From assembly GCA_020631735.1 (NCBI GenBank), contig CM036215.1:10008346-10072345 (forward strand): a DNA stretch of 64,000 bases, read 5' to 3'. This DNA is from Saccharum officinarum. Lineage: Eukaryota; Streptophyta; Magnoliopsida; Poales; Poaceae. Of this stretch, positions 45,301-57,000 are shown piece after piece. Both the position numbers and the translations under genes were made by a program. The notes beneath the pieces were generated by a model. That model did not search any database. It was given only the letters and a program-made list of their open reading frames with translations, and had not been told where the DNA came from. Within the stretch, counting starts at the first letter, position 1; each line of letters opens with the position of its first letter.

Positions 45301-48154
45301 GGACATAAAAAATTTAGGATATCAATGCAGATTGTGATGGTGCTGACAGATTGATATCAGTTGAAAATTGAAAAAAATACATGTACAAAAGACATTTATC
45401 AAGTTTGTAGGTAACAGTTTGGAATATTTTAGACTTCACTATCATACTGATGGTTCCATCCAGATACAGTCTACTTGGCTATTCAATTGATAAGTTAGGT
45501 TCTGCGAAGTCTCTCAGTGAACATTTACTTCAAGCCCTGATGCAATGAAAATAAAAACTGCTACATGACTAGTCGGCTAAACATAATTGCTATAGTGTGG
45601 CATGTCATTTGTAATTTGAGGATAATCTATTGAACTGAAAAGATGGATGTAATTTGAAGATACACAATTGGACTTACATCTCACATTTGTTCAGCACAGA
45701 GAGCCTGCTTGGAACACATGATTGTCCTCTTACTTTGCAAACCAAGCTGCAGGATTCCCTGGGCCTAAATTCCATTTGAGATTTCATAAAGCTGCACATT
45801 CACTTTAGAGAAATAAGGTGCTTAAAGTGGAAAGGCCTTACCTTCCTACCACAACGTTAATGCCCAGCAACTTTGATACAGAACTAGATTCAGTTGATCC
45901 TGCAGAATGTTTACATTCCATGATCATTTCCAGCCATATGATTCAAAAAACAATGCATCATAAGCATTAGGAATAGACAGAAGGTAGAGCTGCTACCACA
46001 GACTTTCTGTCCAGATTTCAGTCAAGACAAGATAATAGGGCAATATATTTTGGCTATCAAAATTCTCAAGCATCTGTTTATAAGGACAATAAGTCAATAG
46101 ATAAATGCCATCGCATGCTCCAGCCACAATTCCAGGCCATAGCATATGCTACATATCTCTAGTAATTCTAATGCTGCTAGCAGTGAATATTTGAGAACAT
46201 GATAATTCCAGTCTACAAGTAATGACCTGAGAACATGTTACAACTGATAAGTTGTAATATAGCAAAGAAATATAGTTCATAGTTTGTCATACCTGATGAA
46301 TTTTGCTGCACTGAAAAACAGTGATGGAAGTCACTGGCATAGGCATTTTCATGAACCTGGTAAATTGAAAGAACAACTTAGTTTGAGCTTCTTTGGACAA
46401 GCAATTGTTGCAACTAACATTAAAAGACACGAAACTGAAAAAACTCCTTGTTTTAGTTTAAACAAGAAAAAGATGCCATAAAGTAGAAGAATTGTTGTAC
46501 TGGCACCCTAAAGGGGGAAGAAAAGGCAGTACCACACTTGCAGAGCAATGGCGGCATCTTCCCATGCAGAAATCGAAAACATTTGTGTATGTTCCTGGAG
46601 AAAATTAATGATAAACTTCATTTGCCATATTCCAAATTCACCAATTAGCAATTAATAACTTCAAGCATCTTACCAGCAGTAACTGGCTTAGCTACCTTCA
46701 GCTTCAGCACATCTTCTTTCTTGATCTATCAAAAAGGCAGAGTAAAATATTTGTGAAACAATTCATTTTTCTCTTCCAGACCTGGTACTACTTATTAGGA
46801 TTTACCTTAGAAGGATTCAAACAGCAAGAAACACAATATTCATATGAATTGCAGCACTGTAAATCAAGTTTGCAGCCCCTGGATTATGTCACGAAGACTA
46901 ACGTCAGGCTTTGCAGGGTAACCAGTTTTGTTGGAGTGTTGCATATAATATGGTAAGATGAAAATAAGGAACTCACTGGCAGGAGAAGCGGTCCCCTGTT
47001 TTTGGGCAGCAGTGAGACCATGGATTGATTGAAAGTGCAGAACATACATAGCCTACAAAGGGAAGTGTTTTATCAGTGAGAGATGGTTGTCAGATAGTGC
47101 AGCATTTATAGGAAAAATCATCTAAGCATGCAAGACAAAGGCACAGGAGTATTGCCATTATCATCAGAGATCAGATGCCGCCCCTGAACAGTGCTTCTGC
47201 ACACGATTGGTTCAATAAAGCCAATGTCCTTCCTGCACAATATTTGAAGTTCTTCCTTAGCTTTACTGAAATGTAAACTGTAAAATTGCTCTCATATTCA
47301 GAATGACAAGAATATCCCAATACTATACTGAAGCAATTCACTGATACCCGTGCTGCCTTATGCAACAACAACAACAACATAGCCTTTTGTCCCAAGCAAG
47401 TTGGGGTAGGCTTATGCAATGAAAAATTTGTCCAGGTCACAGAAACAAGGTTAAAGCACACTTTGATTCAATGATTCCAGAACTAGTAACTTGTAGCTAG
47501 CTAACTGCTCACCACCTTTACATTGAAACATTTCTCTTCATCCCTACCCTTTTCATCTACCTCTCTTTCTTCTTTACTTGCCTAATCCACACTCCTTACT
47601 TCCCATAATTCCATCCCTCATAAGCTTCCTCATCCTTCCCTCATCTAATCCTACATTCCTTCTGCTAGCGACTTGCGACAATGAACTCAAATCACACAGA
47701 CCAATAATAAAGGACAAAGCTGAACATTGAAGAAGATTATGGGGTAATTTTCATGATAATCAAAGAAGGAAATGCTAATAATATTTCACAATGTATCAGC
47801 TTTTTCCCAATCAGTGGCACAATGTATCGAATCGAATTTTAATGGTCAAAATTAGCTTGGCATTCACCTTCCCCCCTCACAGTATTATGCATCAATACTG
47901 GAATCAAGCATGAGGTCCCAACCCGTGACCAAGTGAATCCTGACTGGTGCAACTACTCGCCTTTTATCGACAAGGAACTTTCAACTGCGTGCGACGAGCA
48001 CGGCAAAGGATTCGGGGCTCTGGCAACGGCAGGAAGGAGAGTACGGATCTCACCGGATACCGGAGACGGGGGTAGGGAAGCAGGCGCAGGCCGCGACGGC
48101 GACGGCGGCGGTTAGGCGCAGGATCCAGCCGAGGGGAGGGCGCGGACTGGCCAT
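42323..48154 (-). CDS. SPRING1/C12orf49-family cysteine-rich membrane protein, 11 exons
   Basis: Exons on the - strand are 48154-48054, 47196-47156, 47052-46977, 46878-46806, 46725-46674, 46594-46533, 46356-46293, 45899-45842, 45758-45678, 43981-43888 and 42433-42323. They total 813 nt, exactly 271 codons with TGA, and every junction keeps phase. Residues 1-33 form a signal anchor (GWILRLTAAVAVAACACF). Then come TVQGRHLISDDNGYVCSAL, the Cys-rich CCNSYEYCVSCCLNPSK, YTNVFDFCMGRC and VVHENAYASDF, matching order and spacing in animal SPRING1. A further Cys-rich plant-type tail follows (GQSCVPSRLSVLNKCEIL; CLYMQMDEQLTCDGSH). Animal SPRING1 is a Golgi protein that licenses site-1 protease; a similar role in plants is inference. 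Intron 2 has a GC donor. I rate the gene model as solid and the family as very likely. Confidence 0.88.
47362..47420 (-). repeat. (TTG)n-ended retroelement tail in intron 1
   Basis: On the - strand it reads cctaccccaacttgcttggg, then acaaaaggct, then TTG repeats. This is the common plant SINE/LINE 3' end with a TTG tail. Further degraded sequence of the same kind may extend to about 47,650. It lies inside intron 1 of the SPRING1-like gene. Confidence 0.5.
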
Positions 48155-48376
48155 CCCGGCAGCGGAATCGGCGACGCAGTAGCAATGGACCCTGTCACCC
48201 GATTGGGTAGGCAGACGAACCGCTCCAAACAGGCTTGCCACGGTGGCAAGAGCCGTTTCGCCGTTGATGAACTAATAAATAAAGATAAAAAATATATGGA
48301 AACCAGATTAAATATGCGAATGAATTAAAAAAACAAAACATCACTACAAAATTAGCGCGCAGGTTTATTGTATGTA
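48155..48376 (-). promoter_or_regulatory. 5' flank of the SPRING1-like gene
   Basis: A GC-rich leader precedes the ATG, with a TATA-like CATATATTTT on the - strand at about 48,271-48,280. A Helitron-type terminus begins just upstream at 48,377, so the proximal promoter is short or lies partly in transposon sequence. Confidence 0.4.
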
Positions 48377-48405
48377 CTAGGTAAATGCCCGTGCGTTACG
48401 ATGGG
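48377..48405 (-). mobile_element. Helitron 3' terminus on the - strand
   Basis: On the - strand the sequence ends gcacgggcatttac-CTAG before T, preceded by a GC-rich hairpin-like stretch (cgtaacgcacgggc). This fits a Helitron 3' end whose body would extend to higher coordinates. The 5' end was not found. Confidence 0.5.
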
Positions 48406-48750
48406 AGCACATAATACCACGAACATATGTATGAGCGTGTGTTATATAGTTATCTAAAACAGATAGATTGATACGCTCAAAGTTTGAATGTGAAACTGAA
48501 ACATCATTTTAATTGTCCATAATGTAAGAACCTATTGCATTACTTCATGCCTACGACACATGAAAGATAAGCTTGCACTTCTTTAGGAATTGAATGTCGT
48601 CTTAAATTTCCTGTGTATGTCAATAGTTCGATCACGAAGTCATTCGGCCATCCTGTACATAGTCAAGTATAAAACCATAAAACCAAAAAGTTAGATAAAT
48701 TATAATAAATCAAACAGTATATTATCATTTATACTATGTACAAGATGGCG

Positions 48751-48780
48751 ATAGTATAGTGCCCATGCTAACGCTACGGC
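48751..48780 (-). mobile_element. Second Helitron-like 3' end remnant
   Basis: On the - strand gccgtagcgttagcatgggc is followed by actatactat, nearly the same wording as the 3' end at 19,048-19,076 but without an exact CTRR terminus. A shorter echo lies at 49,266-49,285. Confidence 0.4.
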
Positions 48781-50338
48781 TTTATTTCAGAGATTCACAT
48801 GAAAATAACCAAATGACAATATTTTATCTATAGTTCAACTTTCACATAATTGTATATGAGCATGTATATAATCCAGAAAACACTAATACACAACAAGGCA
48901 TAATTGTATATGACCTTTGCATTGTTTGCTTTCTTTGGTTTATTATATTGAGGCGATGCCTTCACATTTGTGGTCTCAACTATCGCCATCACATCCTCGT
49001 CAGCACGCTTCGTTTCTTCGTCATGTTCTAGATCAACCATATTTTGCCTCAATCTCTATCCTTTTTCAATTGATATGTATCAAGATGAGCAAAAAATAAT
49101 TAATTTTATAGACCAAATTATGAATCTGCAACAATGATTAGAGTGCAGACTACAGGTGTCTGAGATAATAACATCGAGTAAAGGCTTTTTCAGCATTGCA
49201 AACAACACTAACGCTTCCTTCGACCCATCTATTCCCCCTGTGTATCCATTACTTGGTTATAGTACATTGCTAATGCTAACGCTACGAGATGTTTCGTAAT
49301 ACAAATCTAACAAGCAAAAGGTAATACATATCATGAAAGCTAGCAGGCCATTGATCTGACCAATTCATGAACAATCACCAGTCGACTCATATGGCCAAGA
49401 CAGGGGACAAACTGGTTGTCGGCTTCAGGTTCCATGGAATGCATGTTACTCCAATGCTATTAGATTCATGTCTTAATCCATCTCTAATCCTGATTCTAGT
49501 CAAGATCAGTGATCTTTGCACAGCTGCACATAGCAAATTTAACAGATCAGTGCACAGAATTTAAAGCTAACACTCACAAGTTCACAATACTCTTGAAGAT
49601 GCCCTTAGCTGACTTGTGGAGATTGTCATATAAACCCACAGTGATCATGCCAATGATACCATGGAAATTGGAATGGCCTACGGACCAAAAGGGATTGCTA
49701 ACAATAACATTTCGTCAACCTTATCATGCACATAGTTCGAAGCAATGCATGTGACAGTTACATTTGGGCACACAATAGAAATAAAATTAATGAGTGCAAA
49801 AGGCATACTGGGAATGCATGTAAAAAGAATAATGCAAGTGAGTTTTCCTGACCTATTGAGATCAGTGGTTGCAATGATGATCTCTCACTATCCTCTCTTG
49901 AAATCATTTCCTCAAATCAGTAGCCAAAAAAGAAGAAATGAGTACCATAGTCACATAAAACGGGTTCACCACCTTCGACCCTTGACCCGAGCTTGTCGAC
50001 CCCGACCCGGGTTCACGGGTTCATTTTCGACCCGAAGTGTAAAAATCTCTCGCGAGTAGCGTACCACGTACCGTGACCCCGTACCTCGACCCCATCGACC
50101 CAGGAACTTTATGACTATGGAAATGACACTGGGATGTGACCAGCCTGTTGTTCTGACTTCACACAATGATGAAGCAATGCGTAAATGCATATCAAAATGT
50201 GTATGAGTACTTGAGTTGAGAGTATTATAGTAACAATGTTCCACGTAGAGCCTCATATCATATCACAAGAATTATGAGACCGAACCAGATCAGAAAAGGA
50301 TGATAATAAATAACAAAAATATGAGATGCTAACTGAAC
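48781..50338. other. Mostly non-coding stretch
   Basis: No confident gene. A possible - strand exon at about 49,585-49,697, bordered by gttattgttag and gtgagtg, reads SVGHSNFHGIIGMITVGLYD but matches nothing I know. A short run of cgaccc-type units lies at 49,968-50,105. Confidence 0.4.
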
Positions 50339-50429
50339 CTATGCAATATGGGATCATCCTTGCCTTTCTTCACCAACTTAATGCACCCACAGCAAGAGGT
50401 CGCAAGGCAGCAGGCATTACAGTTGTTGA
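50339..50429 (-). CDS. Unassigned cysteine-rich exon
   Basis: Between an acceptor-like gtatgag and the donor CATAG-gttcag, an open - strand frame reads NCNACCLATSCCGCIKLV, then KKGKDDPILH. The dense Cys pattern and good coding appearance suggest a real exon or a recent pseudogene piece. The gene is not recognised. It may belong with the exon at 51,385-51,514, about 1 kb upstream on the same strand. Confidence 0.4.
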
Positions 50430-51384
50430 CTCATACCCTACACAGGATTTTATATGTTGAACACTTTTAGGAAAAGTGTTAATACAGTACTGCAAACTAA
50501 AAAAAGAATATAAATTCGAACAACGACATTTTGCAGTCCCGCCATCTTCTCCTCTGTGGGGCTCATTAGCATGCACAGAAATCATAATTTCAGGTAAGTT
50601 ATTTTATGTTTGAATTTTAGTACACTATCAGAGATTCATTAGCATGCACTGAAGTTAAACAAGGTCCAACATCCCAGAGGAAAGGATCACAAATTGTGCA
50701 TACACTCATCGCTGAACCTGAGCTGAAGCGCCCCCCAAGTTCAATTATTCCAACAAATTTTTATGCTTTGTTTTGATTCTAGTTTTTGATCTGTTACTCA
50801 ACCAACAGAAATGTCATCTAGTAATCCCCCAAAGCTGCATGTACACTACATATTTCTGCTAGTCATTACAAATCCATCACTCACATCTATTGCAGATTTG
50901 CAACAACAAACCAGCAGCAATTGACGCTCTCTTTAGTTTGAGTGCCAGGTTTTACATATTCATGGATGGTTTTTCTACCATTCAACAACTATTCATAGCA
51001 AGAAAAGCTTTGGCACACATCACAGAAACTGTGCTCTGCCACACTTCGCCATAGATTGTTTGGTAAAGTTTGGCTTGCAATCTAAGAAGCCCTATGAAAA
51101 ATACTCCTAAATATTCAGTTTCAGATCATAAATTAACTTCTCACTATTTTCTACAGACACAGATCTGTGCAGTGTGTGATGACCAAACCATCTACATCAT
51201 ACAAAGGATAAGAGCCATGATTTGAAACACAGCTCGTTGGGAAAAAAACCTGGCCACCAAGAGCTGCTTCTCACAGCAGTTAGATTGTTTTTTTAAGTTT
51301 AGTATCAGACTAACATGTATATGAACAGGAATGGCTGTGAATCGAAATCGAATGGAACAGAGAGGTATCTGTTTCGTCAAATAC

Positions 51385-51514
51385 CTCGCATTAGGGGCTT
51401 CCTTCAAGGTGGCCTCCAAGCCGAACCCAGCGTTTTGGGGGAAGAGATCCATGGTCTCCTTCATCGTCTCCCCCTTTTCCGTGTTTGCCGACGTCCTCTT
51501 TGCATTGCCCTCAG
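51385..51514 (-). CDS. Unassigned exon beside the copia LTR
   Basis: Acceptor attccgattttag and donor GCGAG-gtattt flank 130 nt that are open only in one frame, reading EGNAKRTSANTEKGETMKET and then MDLFPQNAGFGLEATLKEAP. Both splice sites are good. The family is not recognised. Its upstream neighbour would lie beyond the LTR at 51,568-52,679, so the gene is either split by the insertion or truncated by it. Confidence 0.5.
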
Positions 51515-51567
51515 CTAAAATCGGAATAGAGCAGTCTTCTTCTTCAGTAAAAGTTCAGCGTATAATG

Positions 51568-52679
51568 TGCGACCGGACGCGTCCGATCGCGCGAGGAGCT
51601 CTTTGGACTCCGATCGGACGCCGGGTGTAGCGCGTTCGGTCAAACGGTGTAGCGCGTCCGGTCACGGCAACGGCTCTCTCTGACGCGCACTGCTGCTGTT
51701 TGTCCTGTAGTAACCGGACACGTCCGGTCACCCTGACCGGTGCGTCCGGTCATCACGTTTTTCACTGCGTTGTCTTATAACGGCTAGTTGCTTACCCCTT
51801 CGCTATAAATAGATGGTGGCCGGGTTTGGGGAGAAGGCTCTTGACTTTTTGAACACTTGAGACATACTTTGAGCTAGAGAACTTCCCCTCCACTTATCTC
51901 CTTACTTGGTTGCATACTCTAGAGAGATTGAGTGAGATTCAAGTGCATTGCTTAGTGATTTACATCTAGTGGCACTTCATTCTTGAGTTTGCTGCGGATT
52001 GCTTGTTACTCTTGGGTGTTTCCCGACATCCTAGACGGCTTGGAGCAGCGGTGATGTTGAGCTCGTGATTGGAGATTGTTTCGAGCCTCGTCAAGTGATT
52101 GTGAGGAGTTCTTGAGCCTTCCCCGCAGGAGTTCACGAATTGGCTACTCTAGTGGAGCTCGTGGCTTGGAGGATCCTCATCTTATAAGTGGATGTGCGGC
52201 ACCCGCTGAGGATTTAACTCTTGATAGTTGATTAGCTCGCGATCCATCAAGTGGGTGTATCGCCACAACGAGGAGTAGCTTGCCGGGAAGCAAGTGAACC
52301 TCGGTAAAAATTCGTGTGTCATCCCTTGCCGAGGATTTTCATTGTGATTGTGTGTGATTGATTCTTTGGATACATCTCATCTCTACACCGTCGGTATAAG
52401 AATCACTTCACTTCCCTTTTACATTCATGCACTATATTTTGTTTAGTGTGCTTAGAGTAGTTTGTATCACTTATGTGTAATTAGTTTAGAGACTTAGCTT
52501 TGTTGGTGTGAACTAGAGATCATAGCCTTGCACTAGAATTATATTTGGGGCTTGCATAAAAGTAGTTGAGCTAGTGCTAGAATTAGCTTCGTCATCTTAT
52601 ATACTAACTTTATTGTTTAGTGAAGCTTGTAGAAAATCTAAATAGGCTATTCACCCCCTCTAGCCATTTCGACCTTACA
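51568..52679 (+). mobile_element. Copia-type LTR (Maximus/SIRE-like), probably solo or 5'-truncated
   Basis: The right end (ctattcaccccctctagcc, ending CTTACA) is typical of LTRs in this grass copia lineage. The left part is packed with cgtccggtca units, including the palindrome CGGACGCGTCCG at 51,574-51,585. A ctataaata TATA box lies near 51,801. No primer site or pol follows; instead the next bases are inside a LINE-type gag fragment, so only the LTR is present. No matching 5-bp duplication was found (ACGTT right, TAATG left), so the left end may be truncated. Confidence 0.75.
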
Positions 52680-53998
52680 ACGTTCGCCTCCGTGACGCCA
52701 AATGAGGGTGAAGGGCGGGTGCGGAGGAGCATGGTGGAGAACGAGGTCACGATCGCGCTGGTTAGCAAACCTGACGAGAAAGTCCTCCGGTGCATGGCGA
52801 TGGACTGAGAAGGAGTCCACCGCAAGTCCGAAGTAGCCACCGAGGTGCTGGCACACCATGGCCACAGAGACCGTCGGCGGGGTGCCCCCCACCATGGCGA
52901 CCAGAGCACGGGAAAGCCCCTCCTCAGCCGCGTCGAGCTCAGCGGAACGCGGGATGACAACGATCTCGGTGAGGCGACCGTTAGCGGCCCGGCGGCCAGC
53001 GACCTCGGCATCCCCCAGACCCCCGTCGGAGGCGGCGAAGACGCCCCCCCCCCCCCCCCCGGGGAAGGAGGCGACGGCGGGGTTGGCGGTTCGCAGCATC
53101 GCGGCACAGAGGGGGAGCGACCAGTGGATACGGAGCGGCTAGACACCGTGTCCTCCCCGTGCGTGGACATCGGGGACTGATGACGCCCCGAGCCCCGACG
53201 CTGTGTGCGGCGACGGAAACTGCGGTGTGATGGCGAGCGGTTGCGCTTGCAGCCACCCCAGCTCGGCAGTCGGCAAGCCCTGGCCTCATGGCCTGGCTAC
53301 TTGTAGACGAAGCACCGCGACTCCTCGGTGCAGTTGGCCTTCACATGATCACCAGCCAAGCAGTTGAAGCAAAGCCCCACCAAGTTCTTGGGGATCGGCT
53401 TCCTAGGTGTTGGCCGCCGTCGCCAGCGGTGGCGACTGTGAACCTAATAGTAGCCATCCGCGTCGGGGGCACCAGTTGTCCTGGCGGGATGCGCCACGGC
53501 GGAGGCAAGCTGGCGGCACTGGGGAGAGCGCTGCGCAGAGGAGCGGAGCTGAGGTTGCTGGCGTCACGCGTCCGCCATGAAGCTGGTTGTCGCCACCTCC
53601 GCCCAGCGCGGTTCCTGTGTAGCTCGACGGCCCGCTTGCCCCTGTCGTCGGGCAGCGGCGATGGAGGCTCAGAGTCCGAGGAGGCCTCGGAGTCGGTGAG
53701 GGAGACCCGGTCAGTGCCGCCAGCGCTCGGACTCGCCGGCGAGAAGGGAGCAACGAAGGGGTTGAGGCTTGAGGTTCCGACAACGAACCGGTCCCGCAGG
53801 GAGTACGCCATGGAGGTCTCCTCCTCCTCGACTTCATCAGCCCAAGACTGACGAGAAGGGGAGCCGTTCTGCACCATGGCAGAGGGGGAGGATGGCGCCA
53901 GCGTCAGGGGAGTGGCGGACAACGGGGCCGGAGTGGCCACCGGCGGAGGGGAGGTGGACGCCGGGGCCAGAGTGGCCACCGGCGGAGGGGAGGGGGAA
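52680..53998 (-). pseudogene. LINE-type gag (ORF1) fragment
   Basis: On the - strand: Pro/Ala-rich repeats, SRQSWADEVEEEE, a CCHC knuckle (CFNCLAGDHVKANC) with a second, damaged one after a stop (PGHEARAC), Ser/Arg-rich and Pro/Gly-rich linkers, then APEDFLVRFANQRDRDLVLH and PPFTLIWRHGG. This is the ORF1/gag organisation of grass non-LTR elements. Frameshifts, and a 17-base C run at 53,044-53,060, break it. Its far end is cut by the copia LTR. It lies directly downstream of the larger LINE on the same strand. Confidence 0.75.
53044..53060. repeat. Run of 17 C
   Basis: A homopolymer of 17 C followed by GGGG lies in the gag fragment. Its length is hard to sequence reliably and it sits exactly at a frame change. 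Confidence 0.9.
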
Positions 53999-54000
53999 GC

Positions 54001-57000
54001 CTACCCAGATGGAGTCTTCAGAGAAGTGTTTCCCCATAAATCAAAAATAAGAGAGACTCTGGCTTTAGCCCTGAGGTTCAGTAGTTTCAACTCCTTTCTG
54101 AAAATTTCTTTTGCTGCTTGTATTTGTGGCTTCAAATTCTTGAAGATGAGGTCGTTTCTAACTGTCCAGATTGCCCAACACATTAAGATTGCGACCATCA
54201 TAAAGAATTTTGGATGGGACTGTTCTTTAAGCTGCAGGATGCAATCATTGATGTTGATCCCATTCTGGAAGGTGATGCCGAGCAAGTTCCAGCAGCCCTT
54301 GGCAAAAAGGACACTCAATAAAGAGGTGCTCACATGTTTCTTCGACTGAAAGTTGACAGAGCACACAGTTGTATGATTCTAGATGCATATGTTTTCTTCT
54401 TAGGATGTTTCTTGTACTAAGCCTGTCTTTTAGGAGTAGCCAAAAGAAAACCTTGTGTTTCGGCTGACAAAAACAACTCCATAGCCATTTGTAAACTTGG
54501 TGTGCATTTCTATGCCCAATCAGGAATTTGTAGGTTTTGGAGGCTAAAAATTCTCCCCAGTTTGAGTCCCATTTGTCATGATCTGTCGTTAAGGGGAAGT
54601 GCTGCAAGAAAGATTGGACAGCTGATAGTTGTGTGTATGCTTCTGCGGACAAAGGCAAACTGAACAAATCAGGAAGGTGATGTTGAGCATATACTTAGCC
54701 GACTGATATTGTTTTATTTTTTGCAAATGAGTGAAGTTCAGAGTAATCAAGCTCCATGCGGTAACCATTTATCAGTCCAAAAGAGGCATGTGTTTCCATC
54801 TTGAATGTGAATGGTGGAAAATGATTTGAAGGTTGGCAGAAGTTTCAAAATATCTTTCCACCAGAATGACCCTTTCTTAGTTGAGCTAGGCAATTTTCCA
54901 TTCTTGTAATATTTTTCCCAGATCAATGAAACCCATGGTGTGTCCTTTCTATTAAAGAATTTGTCAAGATTTTTCATTAGCAAGGCCTCGTTTTGCTTTT
55001 CTAGGTCAATGACTCCTAATCCACCATCTTCTTTAGGAATACACACCATTTCCCAAGCAGCTTTTGGTGGTTTTTTAGAGTTGATATCAGCCCCTCTCCA
55101 CAAACAGTGCTTTCTGAATTTATCAATTTGTTTGATTACACCTTTTGGTAATGACAGCGCACACAAGTGAAAGGTTGGGTAAGCAGTAAGAACAACATTT
55201 ATAAGCTCAAGCTTGCCAGCTTGAGAGAGAAAGGCTAAGGTGCAAGCCAATCTTCTTTCACATTTAGAAACAAGGGGAAGGAAGTCATCAACCCTTGCTT
55301 TTGTAATTCCCAGGGGGAGGCCAAGGTAAGTGAATGGTAGGGATCCTTTGGATCAACCAAAGGTGCTAGCAAGGTGATTGAACTTTTGCAGGGCTAATGT
55401 TGATTGGAACCATCATCAAACTATTGTAGTTAACTTTTAGCCCAGTTGAGACAGAAAAGGAGTGAAGAATAGATTTCAGGAAGAACAACTGTCTTGTGTC
55501 TCCTTCAAGAACAATGAGGGTGTCATCAGCATATTGGATTACAAGGAAATCCAAAGAGTTATTAAGAGGGATTGGTAGGTTAAGTTGACCTCTCTGCCTG
55601 GCCTTGTTTAGGATGGATTGAAGAAAATCTGCTGCAAGGACAAAAAGAAGAGGTGAAAGAGGGTCACCCTGCCTGACACCTCTTTTGCAGTGAATTGTTT
55701 TTCTAGGGACCCATTTAAGAGCACATTGGATGTACCTAAAGAGAGAATGTTTTTAACCCAGGAGAGCCAAATTGGACCACAGCCTTTAGGCTCCATGAGC
55801 TTTAGAATGGTGTGGTGCTCAATTTTATCAAAGGCTTTTTCGAAGTCAAGCTTGAGAATTATGATTTCTTTCTTGGAATGATGGCATAGGTGCAAGTATT
55901 CAAAAGACCAGGCCAAGCAGTCCTGGATTGTTCTATTTTTGATGAAGCCATACTGGTTTTTATGAATCAAGGAAGGGATGACAGTCTGCAACCTGTTGGC
56001 AAGAATTTTGGTGATTATTTTCATGGAGCAGTTGAGTAGGGAAATGGGTCTGAAATCAAAGACACAAGAACGGCTATCAACTTTAGGTACAAGGGCGATG
56101 AAGGAAGAATTGATGCTTTGAAGACAGACATTGTTACTGTGAAAGGCCCAACACAGTTCATAGAAATCGTTCTTTATGGTTGGCCAGCATTTCTTTATGA
56201 ATTCATTACTGAACCCATCAGGACCAGGGGATTTATCATTGGGGAGCTTCTTAATGATGTCATCAATTTCATCAGTTGAAAATTCCTGTTCAAGGGAATC
56301 CAAACCCTGAGCTGGGCAGATAAAGGAAGGCAAGTCAAAAAGGATATCCCTATATTCAGTTTGTCCCAATCTTTGTTTAAAGGCCTCCCAAATAATGAGT
56401 TCCTCATCAGCATGCTCAGTTTTGAAGTTGCTGGCATCATCTTTGATTTTTGTTATTAGGTTGTTTCTATGTCTAGTGGTGGCATTAGCATGGAAGAATT
56501 TTGTGCCAGCATCTCCCAAGGTCACCCATTTGATATTACCCCTTTGCCTCCAATAAGTTCTTTGCTGTTCAAGCAGAGAAAGCATTTTTTCTTTGAGGAT
56601 ACTCCTAAAATTCCACTCTTCTAGACTTAAATCTCTATATTCCTCAATAATGTCAAGCCATTGGATGGTTGTGGAAACATTATCAATATTAGATTTTAGA
56701 TTAGAAATTCTGGAGCTCCAGGCTCTAAGAGCACCTCTCAAAGACTTAAACTTTTTTGTAAGGTCTCTAGCTTTATCATTCAAGGAAGGGTAGTTGTTCC
56801 AATTTTCTAATAGAAGCTCATTGAAGCCCTGCCTCTGCAGCCAAAAATTTTTAAATCTGAAAATTTGGGCTTTAGGAATGGAGGTTGAAATAGAGATTAC
56901 TAGAGGGTTGTGGTCAGAAGTTTCCCTGACAAGAGCTTTGCAAGAAGTGTTTGGGAAGGCCAGAGTCCAAGAAGCATTTGTGAATACCCAGTCAATTTTC

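Noticed and set aside
47362..47420. A protein repeat or microsatellite gene at the CAA run
   Set aside because: It is the TTG tail of a retroelement on the other strand, inside an intron.
42323..48154. Separate small genes at 44,822-45,079, 46,864-47,049 and 47,171-47,461
   Set aside because: These frames are in intron sequence or the wrong phase; the spliced 11-exon model explains the coding segments.
51568..52679. A complete copia element
   Set aside because: No primer site, gag or pol follows the LTR, and no second LTR is in the window.
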